From positions 5,952,001 through 6,016,000 of the forward strand of contig CM060202.1 of the NCBI GenBank assembly GCA_030562195.1: a stretch of DNA of 64,000 nucleotides, given 5' to 3'. The DNA is from Nipponacmea schrenckii (taxonomy: Eukaryota > Mollusca > Gastropoda > Lottiidae). Shown here piece after piece: positions 1 to 12,670 of this stretch (within the stretch, counting starts at the first letter, position 1; each line of letters opens with the position of its first letter). The notes below the pieces were generated by a model that did no database searches, had not been told where the DNA came from, and saw nothing but the letters and a program-made list of their open reading frames with translations. A program made the position numbers and the translations under genes.

Positions 1-1310
1 TGGGTTCCTTTAAAGACACATATTGTAGGTTGATACACCTATCAACTGGATTCGACAGTACACATGGTACATCAGAACTGGAAGTATTGGTGGGATCATG
101 GTTAGATGTCTAATTCCTCACCGAGTCATTGTCGGAATTGGACACAGTTGAATCCTGGGGTTTATTACATGATAATACTCTAACATTCTGATTCTGATGT
201 TTTGGGCAGTACATTTGTCCTTCCACACCTGTAACCAAATAATAACGAATAAGTTAAGATCCAAATCATTTGAAAGATTGATCACATTCGGTCTGGTAAT
301 TCAGATAAATCCAGAAAAAAGTCTGTAAGTGGCTATAAATAAATTCATATAACATTTCTATTCGAAAACAGTTCATAGAAGAAAAAAAATAGTTTAGTCT
401 GTGTGATGAATTCGTGATGGTTATGATAAGCCAGAAAGTATAGTCCAAAAGCTTGTTTGTTCTTATCTATCATATTTATACAGACTTTCTATCATAACCA
501 GTTGGGATGGTATTTACATTGTACTTATCTTTTTCGCTTTTTATAACGAGTCCGGTATCATTATCGATGCAGAAGAGAGAATTGAGGAACAAGATAAATA
601 GAAGATATAGCGCAATGAAGGAAAGACAAGTACTAATGATGATAAAGGCACATAACAATATCATCATTGTTATGCCATGCCATGATTTTGCCCTCGCGTC
701 GCCAGGCATTACACGGTTTAGCATTTGAGAAATATGAAAACAGTTTTTATCTAGCAAGCATGTTCTATCTAAACAAACATACATCGAATTGTCTTTGTAT
801 GAAATTTACCACTAATGTATACTTTAAGGCGGTGTCTCTAACTCTAAATTAAAAGTGCAAATTTTAGTCAACAGCTTGATGTGAATAAATTAACATTTAG
901 ACAAACAATTATTTTTTATCAACAAATAAACTTGTTAGATAGTTGATAATCAACAACATCCATTTTCATTGACATTTCTATTGAGTACAGATAATATATA
1001 TGTGTTCAAATGAGAACACTATAAAAACAGCATAGGATTGTTCCTTGTGAGAAAAGGTTATCGCAACTTTAAGGTAAGATGATGTTCATCTCAATATTAA
1101 ACTAACGGCGTGAAATTTCTTTGATATTCCAGGTTTATTATAAATTAGAGTAGGTTTTTCTTTTGAGGTACTTCTTTGATACCTCAAGTTTTAATAATTT
1201 CATATTGTCCAAAATTCATTTAAGCCAAATGTTGTGCTGGAACGCAGTCTGGATAGCCAACGGATCAAAAACTGACCATGTCCACGCTACTATAGGATGT
1301 TATTGATAGA
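1..1310. other. AT-rich stretch without a recognised gene
   Basis: Only short open frames occur here (100 residues or fewer) and none has a recognisable domain, a convincing signal peptide with a splice donor, or biased codon use. A short hairpin lies near 650-680, with arms ATAACAAT and ATTGTTAT. I see nothing else to annotate. Confidence 0.5.
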
Positions 1311-1314
1311 TACG

Positions 1315-2290
1315 TGTTACCAATACTGATATTGTGTTTCTAGATCTACTTTTACCAATACCATATTGGGTATCTAGATTTACCGTTACCAATACCGATA
1401 TTGCGTTTCTAGATCTACTGTTAGCAATACTGATATTGTGTTTCTAGATCTACTTTTACCAATACAGATATTGTGTTTCTAGATCATCTTTTACCAATAC
1501 AGATATTGTGTTTTTAGATTTTCTTTTACCAATACAGATATTGTGTATCTAGATTTACTGTGTCACCAATACTGATATTGTATTTCTAGATTTAATGTGA
1601 CCAATACTGATATTGTGTTTCTAGATCTACATGTTACCAAAAAGGATAATGTGTTTCTATATCTTCCGTTACCAATACCGATATTGTGTTTCTAGATTTA
1701 CTGTGACCAATACTGATATTGTATTTCTAGATTTACTGTTACCAATATTAATATTTTGTTTCTAGATCTACATGTTACCAATAAGGATATTGTGGTTCTA
1801 GATCTACCGTTACCAATACCGATATTGTGTTTCTAGATTTACAGTGACCAATACTGATATTGTATTTCTAGATTTGCTGTGACTTATACTGATATTGTGT
1901 TTCTAGATCTACATGTTACCAATAAGGATATTGTGTTTCTAGATCTACCGTTACCAATACCGATATTGTGTTTCTAGATTTACTGTGACCAGTACTGATA
2001 TTGAATTTCTAGATTTACTGTTACCAATACTGATATTGTGTTTCTAGATCAGCTGTTACCTGTACTGATTTTGTGTTTTAAGATCTGCATTTTACCAATA
2101 AGGATATTTGTTCTAGATCTACATGTTACCAATACCGATATTGTGTTTCTATATCTACATGTTTCCAATATTGATATTGTGTTTCTAGATCTACTTTTAC
2201 CAATACCGATATTGTGGTTCTAGATCTGTTATGTTACTAATACAGATATTGTATTTCCAGATAAAGATGTTACCAATACTGATACGCAGA
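1315..2290. repeat. 33-bp minisatellite
   Basis: About 30 imperfect direct copies of a roughly 33-bp unit whose core reads TTACCAATACCGATATTGTG followed by TTTCTAGATCTAC. Units vary by substitution and by small indels (for example CTGTGACC replacing TTACC), so this is an old, diverged array. Open frames through it are by-products of the repeat. No gene flanks it within 2 kb. Confidence 0.93.
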
Positions 2291-4325
2291 AGATTCAGAC
2301 TATTCAGACCATCATTGAATTCCCATAATCTGAATATAAATCTTTCTGACGGTCAATTTTTCTCTAGAGTTTACAGAGATCTATCATTAATCTTGAAAGG
2401 AATGTAGCCAAATGTTGGTGATACCGATATGTTGGTTGTGGTTATCGATTGGTAAGAATTACGATGTGATAACTCCTTCTACAGACAGTTAGTCAATAGT
2501 TTTTATGTTAGATTGGCTCATCTTATAGTTGATTATTCTCCCGTTATTTTCTACTTCAACACTTCCATTCAAACAACTATAAGGTCGGACGAAGTATCAC
2601 AGGGATATGAGGCGGTGATTTTTATCCAAAATGACCTTGACAACAAAAGGTAATGATCGTTTTGAGAAAATAACTGTAAACTAAATTTTGATGATTTACT
2701 GTGCACTATCTTTTTGGAAATAATTTTCCTTATTGCATTCTGCATTCTCTTAGATTGATACTTTTCACTGCAATTCACATCGCGTCAGAATGCGAACTTC
2801 TCCGACTCACTAGGCGACTGATTTTCAACGCATGGGGTCGTACATGTAACGATTCGTTGTAGATGTTCTGGGCTGACGTTGCCATCTATTCAAATCAAAT
2901 ATCTTCCAAGATACACTCCAACTGACCTCAATTAACCCAAAAACATCTTCATATCGGTATTGTCAATAAATATATGAGCCAAGACAAATCCCTGTGGTTG
3001 GAATTCTGATAAAGTTGAGAGATGACCAGGCTCTATGGTATCGATTGATGATATTCACTTAGACAGCCATCACAGATTTATCTCGTTTAGTAGTCTTATG
3101 CAGCCTTCTTACGTCTCTACTGTGTGGAGATTTGGTGAGTTATATTGCGTTTTCAACTATGTCACTATTGTTATATTATGATTTCTAGGTAGCCTACTTT
3201 ACCTATTTTTATATCGGTTTTACAGTTATTTTCATGTTGTGCTTTCTAGTTATACTCCTAACGAACGTAATATTGTGTATTCAAACAACATGTGCATTAA
3301 GACTGGGTATGCACATATATATCTATGACATACATTGTATAAAGACTATCCACAAGGCATTTCATGCAATATTTCGTGTATTGAAAGAGAAATGCAACTT
3401 CAAGACATGTGTATAAGAAACTTGTTATTTTTGGATCAATAACTGATGTGATGCACTCTGAACGGGAGAAATTACCTGAACCCAAATTCAACTGAATAAT
3501 TATTACTAACTTTGTTTGATGAATCATATATTACCTATTTACTTTTGTAACTTATATCTTTAAAACAATTGCAATATTGCTGTTACGATATTAAAGTTGC
3601 AGATAAGAGTGTGAAAGCTATGTGCAGTTATTGTCGGTTTTAGGTAGATTGAATTTTTCTTGACAAGTTTCCTTTTTATAGACAGAAAATAAGTTTCTTT
3701 GTCATCATAGGCTTTGGGACTCCATAATGCATAAACATAAATATATAAAAGGAAAATAACAATTGTGTGGATGCATTTTGACCCAAAGAGATCAACAAAA
3801 GATCTAACTCAAGAAACTCATTTTCCAGAATTCAGGCTTGACCCTAAATAGGATTGGTTTTAAGTATTTGGAAATATAATACTATTACAGTGTGTTTAAA
3901 TATATATAATCAGGAGCGGTAGATCATGTCACCCTATGCATAATATAGCAACCAACACTCTTTTGATTTCAAACACTCACGGAATCTCGGAAATCTTTTG
4001 TAATTCTTATCGTGATAAAGGATCGTTATAATAGATACTTTTATGAACATGATTCGTTGTATCTCGTTATAGTTCGCTGTAATTTCTATCGATATTGGTT
4101 TATTGTAATATCCATGTCGTGAAAACGGTTCGTTACCAGCAGTCAAGTGATCTAATTTTTGGAATGATTGATATTGTTTTGATTAAACCTAAACCCAAAA
4201 ATTGTGTTGCAAAACAAACGTCTTAATAGCTATGAATTAATTCAAATAATTACACATTTTTTAGAGATTGACTGGCCTGTGACTGGTATCCGATATGCGA
4301 ATAGAGTCAAAATATTTTTGTTATT
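2291..4325. other. Non-coding stretch without recognised features
   Basis: AT-rich sequence with scattered short open frames. None shows a domain, a repeat pattern or paired splice sites that I could support. Confidence 0.45.
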
Positions 4326-4329
4326 GGGA

Positions 4330-4455
4330 TTAGACTTTCTTGGTATAGCACAGATTCTCGTGCTGAAAATTGGCTGAGACCCGAACGGGTTCCGAACCAG
4401 CGATCTCAGAGTCGCCAGCAATACATGTCAACCGTCTAGATCACTCGGCCAATAG
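4330..4455 (-). mobile_element. tRNA-derived SINE (short copy or fragment)
   Basis: On the minus strand a tRNA-like head starts near 4450 with an A-box-like GGCCGAGTGATCTAGACGG. About 55 bases later comes a B box, GGTTCGGAACC (4388-4398), followed by a short unrelated tail. Order and spacing of the two boxes are those of an internal RNA polymerase III promoter. It does not fold convincingly into a functional tRNA, so a tRNA-derived SINE is the better call. Tail boundary and target-site duplication were not resolved. Confidence 0.62.
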
Positions 4456-5393
4456 AGTCAAAGAGCAAACCAATGGCCTTTTTCCAGATAGTCTTGTGTA
4501 GAGTTTGAATGAAAGTTTAGGGATAGAATGGTTGGAAATGATTTTTTATTTCGTTAGTTTTGTTTCTTCAGAATCAAACAGTGCGATAATGTGTATGTGT
4601 ATTATGTTGAATAATTAATTAAATCATATTGTCAATTTATTTCAAACTCTGATTAAAAATCTCTTTATATGTACAACTTATACAAATAATAATTATTGAA
4701 ATCAAAACTATACAGACAGATTAAAATAGACGGCCGATAAATATTACTATTTATAAATTAAATCGTCATATGATTCTATAGAATCGATAAAACTTATATC
4801 AGCGGTTCCGGAACATTAAGGAACTCACTCCATTTTTGAGCATCGTCACCACCATTGTTCAACCAAAGATAACTAAAATTCTGAATCTGTTATACATCGG
4901 TAATTGCGTTCATCAGTTCTGGTTGCTTGAGTTTTCTGAGCAGTGAAAGATTTGGAAATGAAAAGAAGTCCTGTATTATAACGAATTCTTACTTCCTTTT
5001 GATGAACATTGCCATAAGAATTAGGTCCATATCAGTTTAAGAAATAGAATAGAATAAAGACATACTAACGTTTCTTAAACGATCATTAATGGAATAAAAT
5101 ATATCTGTTTATACTGGCCTGTACTCGTCTGCGTATATAAATATATACATATATATTAATATCAGTCAATATTTCAGCTTTATCTGTGTTAAATGGAATG
5201 TCATATAATCAAGCATTTGTTTCCTTAGTTATATTAAAGAAATATATATTTCAGGTACAATGCCTAATTGACAGAATTGGTCTTCATATGTCTGAACTGG
5301 TTGTAAGGATTGGAAGAGGAAAGATGGACGTTTGCGAACTTTCATGCTAAAGAAATAATGTCAAAGTTATAATGTTTGTGAAGGCAATTAATT

Positions 5394-8028
5394 ATGGGTC
5401 AAGTTCGACCCCGCCTTTTGTGGAAGATATGTCTGATTGTGATGGTCTTCTCGTCGTTAGCATTATTTTTTTATAATTTGAATTGCAACCAAACCAAGTG
5501 TATTGTTGCTTTCGGATCATTTAAACCGTCAATGGAGATAGTCAGTCCTAAATTACCTCGAGTGTTCAACTATACTGTGATAAAAGTAAACGATGTTGAT
5601 TGTCGAGCTTTATTGGACGGTGATAAAAACGAGCATAGGAAAGCTAAAAGTTTGTTGAAGTGGAACGGTGTAAATCATATATCACAAGCATGGTACTACG
5701 TCCACACCAAAAATTGTCAGCGCTTTAAAGTTGAAAGGGGATACATTACCGAACCCTTAACATCTGAAGAAAGTGATTTCCCAATAGCCTTTAGCATACT
5801 CATGTTCAAAGACGTAGAACAGTTTGAACGTCTCTTGCGTGCTATATACCGACCACAGAATTACTACTGCGTACACGTTGACGCCAAGGCCAATGAATAT
5901 GTACAAAATACCGTCAAAGTGATAGTTGACTGTTTTGATAATGTCTTTCTAACTCCTACATCGGTCGATGTACAATGGGGTAAATTTTCAGTGCTTGAAC
6001 CCGAACTTCTTTGTATGGAATTGTTATTCAAACATAAGAAATGGAAATATTTTATCAATTTGACTGGCCAAGAATTTCCTCTGAAAACTAATTTTGAACT
6101 AGTGAGAATATTAAAGGCCTACAATGGGTCCAATGATTTGGAAGGTACCGTGAAAAGGTTGGTATAGCCTATCCGTTCTTATCAAATAAAATTTTTACCA
6201 TAGTAGTAGCTGGTTCCGTAACTGCAAAAATATCTTTACCATTTGACAACTTGACTTGCAACGCTGGGCGCACATCTTCTCTACTGGAGTCATGCTCCAA
6301 GACACCCAACCTCTGCCACACATAGAGGCAAAAGTCCCATACGGCGTAAAGATATTAAGTTGGGAATCTATAAGACATGCATTAATGAAGACGACTACAC
6401 AGACAGTCCAAATAGAATTCTATGATATACGGCTTCCTTATTACTAAAACATGGAGGATCCAGCCAATATTTAATATTGTAAAAGGCAGACCAGAGAATA
6501 ATGTTTGATTGAGAAGCTATAATTACAGTTAGTTCATACTGTCTGGGTCAAATATCTAGTTTACACGTATTTACATGTATACCTTAAAATAATTGATCGA
6601 ATCAAGTCCGACTCGAACCCCCGTCCTAATTTTACACATTACATCTGTACATTTATAAGTACGTAACAATCCCTTCCAAAATTCTAAATCCAAAGACCAC
6701 CACTTTCTATTTTGAAAATTAGGGGGAAAGGTTATGTGAGGGGGTAGAGGTGTACTTCTGTTTTCAAAATGTGATGTCTAGGGTGAAATATGACGTTTTT
6801 TGATTGTAGAACAACCAGGCGTCTGATTCTTATTTTGAATAGTTATTAGAATTGCTGAAATTTAACATGGACATTTTATTATGGTTTAACTAAATCTTGA
6901 TTTGTGCATTTTCAGAGCCAACAAAAGAAGATGGCTGAAAGTTACAAAACCTCCTCCACATAGAATCCGCCCAGTAAAGGGATCAGCACACATTGCTGTT
7001 AACCGAGACTTTGTTGATTATGTCTTGAACAACCAGATAGCCAAAGATTTTTTACAATGGACCAAACTCGTAGACGTTCCAGATGAGATATATTTTGCAA
7101 CTTTAAATCATAACCCACATCTGAGAATACCTGGAACTTATACAGGTAAAAATATAATAAAAGTTTAGAGTTTGTTTTGTATTCGTATTGTTAAAAAATA
7201 GAGGACTTCCTAGTATTTGAGACGGAATTCTCTTTGATATACCACACTTAACGGCCAACGTTTGTGATAATTCGAAAAAAACAAACTATAACCACCTTGT
7301 TTAACATAATCTGGTTCTAGAACACCATTACAATCATCTTTTCTCTGTGCGGTGGATAATTCTACATTTTTAATGTAGAATATTGTTTTTGAAGAAATGA
7401 CGAACGGGCCTTGCTGCGGAAGGATCAAAGAATGTATAACATAACATAACATGTAATGAAAAGAAGACAGTTACTATATTTCAAGAATCTGATTATAATT
7501 CAGATCGAGGAGTTTGGTAGTATGGACCAAGTCTGCACTAGCAATCACAAATCGGTCGTAATCATCGCACAATATATGACATTTAAATATTCAACCCAAT
7601 GGCATGTTCGAATTTAACGAGCGGTTGGGTTATTTACTTACATTACATACGAGGACCCGGAATATTCGGACTATAACAGATCACCCTTTGATTAATTCTG
7701 CTTTCTTTTTGTTACAGGTGTTCCTGAAACTAATACAATTTCGAAACCATTCCTCGCTCGGTTTAAAAACTGGGGAAATTGGCCATTTAATTGGCCATGT
7801 AAAGGGAAGCGAGTACGACTTATTTGTGTGTTTGGTATAGGTGATCTCCCTTTACTAGCATCACGGAAAGAAATGTTCGCCAATAAATTCTATTTTGATT
7901 ACCAACATTTTGCCTTAGATTGTTTGGAAGAATTTCTGTTTAACAGAACACGAGATGAATATTTAGAAAAACTAACATTTGATAATAATTATTATAAAAC
8001 TTTGGATTTCGTCAAAAATCGAGTTTAA
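5394..8028 (+). CDS. Core-2/I-branching beta-1,6-N-acetylglucosaminyltransferase (GT14 family)
   Basis: Three exons, join(5394..6157, 6916..7145, 7718..8028), phases 2 and 1 agreeing across both introns, giving 434 residues, the usual length for GCNT-type enzymes. The family adds GlcNAc in beta-1,6 linkage to O-glycan cores or poly-N-acetyllactosamine in the Golgi. Visible features: a type II signal anchor at about residues 8-28 after a short basic N-terminus; the block PIAFSILMFKDVEQFERLLR; YYCVHVDAKA; FINLTGQEFPLKTN; then VKGSAHIAVNRDFVDYVL in exon 2; and PCKGKRVRLICVFGIGDLP in exon 3, all in the family's order with conserved cysteines. A possible 5' UTR acceptor (TTTCAG) lies near 5254 and an AATAAA at 8221-8226. 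The donor of intron 1 (AG|GTTGGT) is weak but phase-correct. Acceptor specificity (core-2, core-4 or I-branch) cannot be told from sequence. Confidence 0.92.
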
Positions 8029-11000
8029 TACAACACGACTTTTAATTTTCATTGCCTTTTCAAATGACTGAAACCATGGGCTGTGGTCATCTTATCGACT
8101 AATGTAGATAAAGTTATGATAGTATATTATGCTCTTACAGCTATTACGCTTAATTAAATATTAATATAAATAATTAACCTGCTTTAATTGAACTTGTATT
8201 GCACTTTGAAGATATGAGGTAATAAATAATTTTAGGATTACATTGAATATCACCGACGCGTGAACTTGATTTTTGTTACGGGAAATAACCAAAAGTGTCA
8301 TGGTCGCTTAATTGAGTTATTTTAATCAATTGGGAGTATAAATACATGGCCGCTGATCGCGTAGTTAGGGTGGCCGCTTATTAGTCGATAATTACATTGA
8401 AAACTCGTAGGGAGGAATTTATTGTGGTCGCTTATTGAAGGTGGGCTCTTAATAAAGGTGGTCGTATGAGCAGGATATACTGTATATACATTTTGGATAT
8501 TGGAAATACAAATTTTGACGAATTTTAAATAAATAAAAATGCTATAATGTTTTAACAAAGTCATCAAATGACATTTAAAACCATTATCTGAGCATTTACA
8601 TGTGAGTTAAAGGCATGATCTATTAATTCGATTTATTAAGTCGAGGTAGAGATTCCAAAATGGCTGTGAAATACATGTACGTTCGTGGTTTTTATTTCCA
8701 TGTTGGAAACAAACGTATTGTTTTAGCACTCGCGTTTACATTGTTAATTGTTGAAGTTGTCTTTTTGTTGGGTGAAGGTTTGGTAATGAAACAAAGGTTT
8801 TTAATATTGTTTTTATAAGATTTGGAACTGGACTTGAGTCACCAAGTTTGAGTCGATCTGTTATAATTATAATTTAGTTCATGAGAGTAAATGAATTAGT
8901 TAAATTTATTTTGTGGTGAAGGTTTTATATTGAAACAGATTGTTTGTAGCAGTATGCATTTAATCATGACCAAGATTTTTGGACTGATCGTATTTTACTC
9001 GTATAAGATTTCCTTATGCTGTTTTTTCATATCTATGGTTGAACCAAAGGCGATACAAGAGTAATATATTTTGTAGTGCGAATGGTTGGCAAACTATGAT
9101 TCTAAAACCCAAATGATAAGATATCCATATTGTGGTTTCCTTGGAAAATGGCCTCTGTATATCTATATAGATGTAAACGGTATACATGTACAATATTATA
9201 TATATTGTTATCCTAATATTACCAATGAATTTATTTCTATATGACTATATATTTATATTATATAAGCAGTTGCTTTAAAGGTAACAACCACAATGCCAGC
9301 CAATTGCATATTTATTTTGAGAAGGGAAATTCCTACGTAATCTGTTAATGTATATCTTTGTTTTATGTATTTTGATATCATTGTGAGGTGTCTTATGAGC
9401 CGAAATCTTATATTCTTGTTATTACTTTAATGTTATTATACTCTGTATATTATATGAACGGTGACACGTAAATAAATTATTATTATTATCATTATCACTA
9501 TTATTATCATTATCATCATTATTATTAGTGTTATTATAATCTTATGCAGACAAGTAAATATTGCATTTCTGGTAAAGCGGGAGTTTTTTGACGAGTTAGT
9601 GACTCGCAAAAGATTGAACACGATCGGATCATCTATTTCATCATATTTAACCAAATTGGAACATAACTGTAATAATTACACCGCCAACGAGCCCATACGT
9701 CTATTTGCAATGACCTTATCAATAGGAACGAATATGGTACTATTTATCTACCGAAACGTGGAATATATTTCTTCTGAACATTGTCTATATAAGGGAAGTA
9801 ACCTTACTTGATTTTTACAATATTTAAATCATACGCAGTTCAATGAATGGAATTTAAAAAAAAAATTGGCATTGTTTTGCTGAAATTCCATTACCTGTCA
9901 AATTGTTAGCGCAACACATATGATATTACTTATATATATTCCAAGAAGATGAATCACGCTTTAAAAGCCCATTGCTTCGGAATATCTGGAATCACCTTAA
10001 AGCTGTGAAATATTGTGATACGGTGAGTGGGAGGTTAGGTTCTTCCAGACCCATTTCAATTGACAATACCTTCATTCCCTCCGTAGTTAAAAATTGGCCA
10101 AAATCTAGAGCAGAAGAGTATTTTGTAATATTCATTACATAGTCATCTTTCAAGTCCCTTTAAATCAAAACGGAACTTTGCGTCTTTCTTTTCTGCACTC
10201 AATTGAGCTTCAAAAAATAAGAATTAAGTTGCCAGTTGTGTCATTTAAAACATGGTCTCTTGAAATCATAAAGACATAGAAAGAATAAAAATTGATAAAG
10301 AATTCCAAACCATTATTTATTTTTCAAAAATTTACAACAGTTACAATGAGACAATAATGATTTTAATAAAACATAAACTAAATAAATTAAAATAACAGCA
10401 GTACAACTACATAATTAATATTGTACAGTGTCTCATTTTCAGATAATAATTCTTTAAATAATTTACAATATCAGAACAGTTTAGAACAATACTATCTTTT
10501 GATTAAATTTTCATTTTCAGTTTCAATTATATGTATTTACTTCATAAATCTTTTATTATATCTAATTATCGACCAAATATTCCTATTTTAAGAATACAAT
10601 ATAAATGGGTGACAGTTTACATTCATTTTGTCAGGTAGGATTTATGTGATAATTGCTTAAATTTTCGTCTGAAAAGTTGTTTCCGAAATGGTTATTTATC
10701 ATTTAAAATAATATGTCTTTATTTCCTAAAATAGTAAATTTCTGAATTACTGAATATATATGATGCTAAAAGTCAAAAATACTATATTTTATGTTCCTTT
10801 TATTAGGGCAAAATTCATTTGAAAATATGATAGATTTTAAGGGAGATAATTTCAGAATCAAAAACTTAATTTCTTTCTTCAGTAAAATATTAAAAAAATA
10901 TTTTATCAGTAATTTTGCTTTCAAAATATCAATTTTTCGAAACAATAAACAAGTTAATCTGGTTTCCTTTCAAATTTTGGTTTCAAATATATTACTTAAT

Positions 11001-11190
11001 AAGTTCATAAGAAAATATTCTTTCGATTTCAAATATGTGGTTTGGTTCAATACGTTATGTTTCTATTCATGAAAAGAAATGTGTTATGTTATATAGTATA
11101 CTAGAATTTTTTTTATGTTTCTTTAATATAATACTATACACCTTCAAAAATATATTTTTTGTATCAAAAATAGTTCTTCCAAAAGTAGGC
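8029..11190. other. Intergenic, AT-rich, with a low-complexity tract
   Basis: The stretch at 8330-8480 contains repeated GGTGGCCGCTTATT / GGTCGCTTATTGAAGG motifs that look like part of a dispersed repeat. An imperfect ATT/ATC microsatellite lies at about 9474-9535. No open frame shows a domain or plausible exon structure. Confidence 0.45.
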
Positions 11191-11264
11191 AATTTATTAC
11201 TTAATATTTTAAATATCACCAATATATATGTATCTTTATATTTGACGGACTAATATGTTTTAGT

Positions 11265-12508
11265 TTATTTTCCATTACCAGGGAAGATCATGGATCCTTG
11301 TTGAGCTTGAGCTTGACCTCCCAATACTGGTTGTTGAGCTCCCATGTTTCCTGACATTTGTCCCATTGATCCCATTTGTCCCATAGATCCCATTTGTCCC
11401 ATTGATCCCATTTGTCCCATTGATCCCATTTGTCCCATTTGTCCCATAGATCCCATTGGTGAGAAGTTGTTCATATCATTCATCATGTTTCCTTGCCCCA
11501 TACCACCAATACCAGCTCCTGGAATGATATAATAGAAACATTGATAATACCTCATCTCATAACAAATATAGTGTATAAAACCCACATAGGCATCTAGCTA
11601 TTAAATCAATCTAAACAAGTTAATAAGAGTGCGAAAGGAAGATACGAACAATGGACAATGTCTAGACTAGGCGATCATGGAGATCATGTCTAAATTAAAT
11701 ATATTTTACATCTGAATAATATATATGTGCAGTGAAAATTCAATGACATAGTAACAAATTTCATTAAATTTGGTCTAACAAACAGAAAGTTATGAAGTTG
11801 CTTACCTTGCATCAAACCATTTCCTCCTCTAATAGAATTAGCTGGCAAATTATCTTTAGTGATAGTACAGCAAAGTGGAATGGTGTTCATACATTGGTTT
11901 CCTAAGATTTCATTTGCAGAACATAAAGCAATTCCTGATCCTGGAAGGTTGTTAACTGGTAAATTGGTGATGGTGTCTTTGATGGAGACGGTGTTTTGGG
12001 CGAAGATATCGAATCGATCACCAATGATTCCTACAACTCGGTTTCCACTTCCGGTACCTCTCCAGAAATTTAAACCCATTGTTGGAGCTGGTGTCTGGCT
12101 TTGACTGGTCATGATTGGTCCAAGGCTATTGGCATCACAGTAACCTTCAATATGTCCATATTCAGTTACAGCAAGCTGGAAGGTTCCTTGCAACTGTGAA
12201 TTCATACCAGCAGAGATCCTAGCACTCATCTCGAGCTGGTTAGGGTTAAATCTATTTGGTGTTTTTTCGAAAGTAATTCTCAAAGAATCATCAGAGGCAG
12301 TTGATCCAATACACGTTAACAAATCTCTTCCTTGATTTCCTCCCATCATTGATGATCCTAAAAGTCCCATAGCTTGTGCTCGACCTGCTTGATTACCTGC
12401 TAAGAAATTTGATCCAAACGGCAGCCTTCCAAAGTTCATTCCAAATTGAGCGTTTGTTTGACTGAAAATGGCAGCTAAAGCTAAGACTACTACGTTAATG
12501 AAACCCAT
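11265..12508 (-). CDS. Secreted SOD-like protein with Met-Gly-Gln repeat tail, copy 1
   Basis: Two exons, complement(join(11265..11518, 11806..12508)), phase 1, 318 residues. Residues 1-20 form a clear signal peptide ending SQTNA. A globular domain from about residue 60 to 215 follows, then a low-complexity tail in exon 2 built of MGSMGQ units, ending in a Gln/Ala/Gly segment. The globular part resembles the Cu/Zn superoxide dismutase barrel: TEYGHIEGYC sits where SOD has the HEFGD...GC loop, NRVVGIIGDRFDIFAQ where SOD has HVGDLGN, and VSIKDTITNLP plus a late cysteine match its closing strands. The Cu/Zn histidines are not present, so dismutase activity is unlikely. The SOD link is my inference; secretion and repeats are seen directly. 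A role in mantle, shell matrix or mucus is possible but unproven. An AATAAA lies at 11193-11198 (minus). Confidence 0.85.
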
Positions 12509-12670
12509 TGCTATTGCTGTATGTGTGGCTTGTTGCTGAGTGATGATACAAGTGACTTATTGAGAGAAAATTTGTGGATTTATACTATTTGAAATTCTTA
12601 ATTACTCACGATTTCTCATTAGAGGGTATGTAAGATTAATGAGATAAATCACGTGACTTCCTATTCTCTA
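12509..12670 (-). promoter_or_regulatory. Promoter of SOD-like copy 1
   Basis: Reading the minus strand towards the ATG, there is an E-box CACGTG at 12650-12655 inside TAAATCACGTGACTTCCT (as read on the plus strand), then a TATA box TATAAAT at 12578-12584. This places initiation near 12550 and leaves a leader of about 40 bases. The same elements occur at nearly the same distances upstream of copy 2. Confidence 0.62.

Noticed and set aside
476..784. 102-residue hydrophobic minus-strand open frame
   Set aside because: No recognisable domain, no supporting splice sites and AT-rich composition; likely chance.
4375..4452. Functional tRNA gene
   Set aside because: A and B boxes are present, but the arms do not pair convincingly and a SINE-like tail follows.
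6256..6447. Possible extra exon in intron 1 of the GT14 gene
   Set aside because: Exons 1 and 2 join in phase with the family's continuous sequence, and the frame here has no matching segment in the enzyme.
11344..11532. Plus-strand frame with repeated CPIDPI units
   Set aside because: It is the antisense reading of the MGSMGQ repeat exon of SOD-like copy 1.
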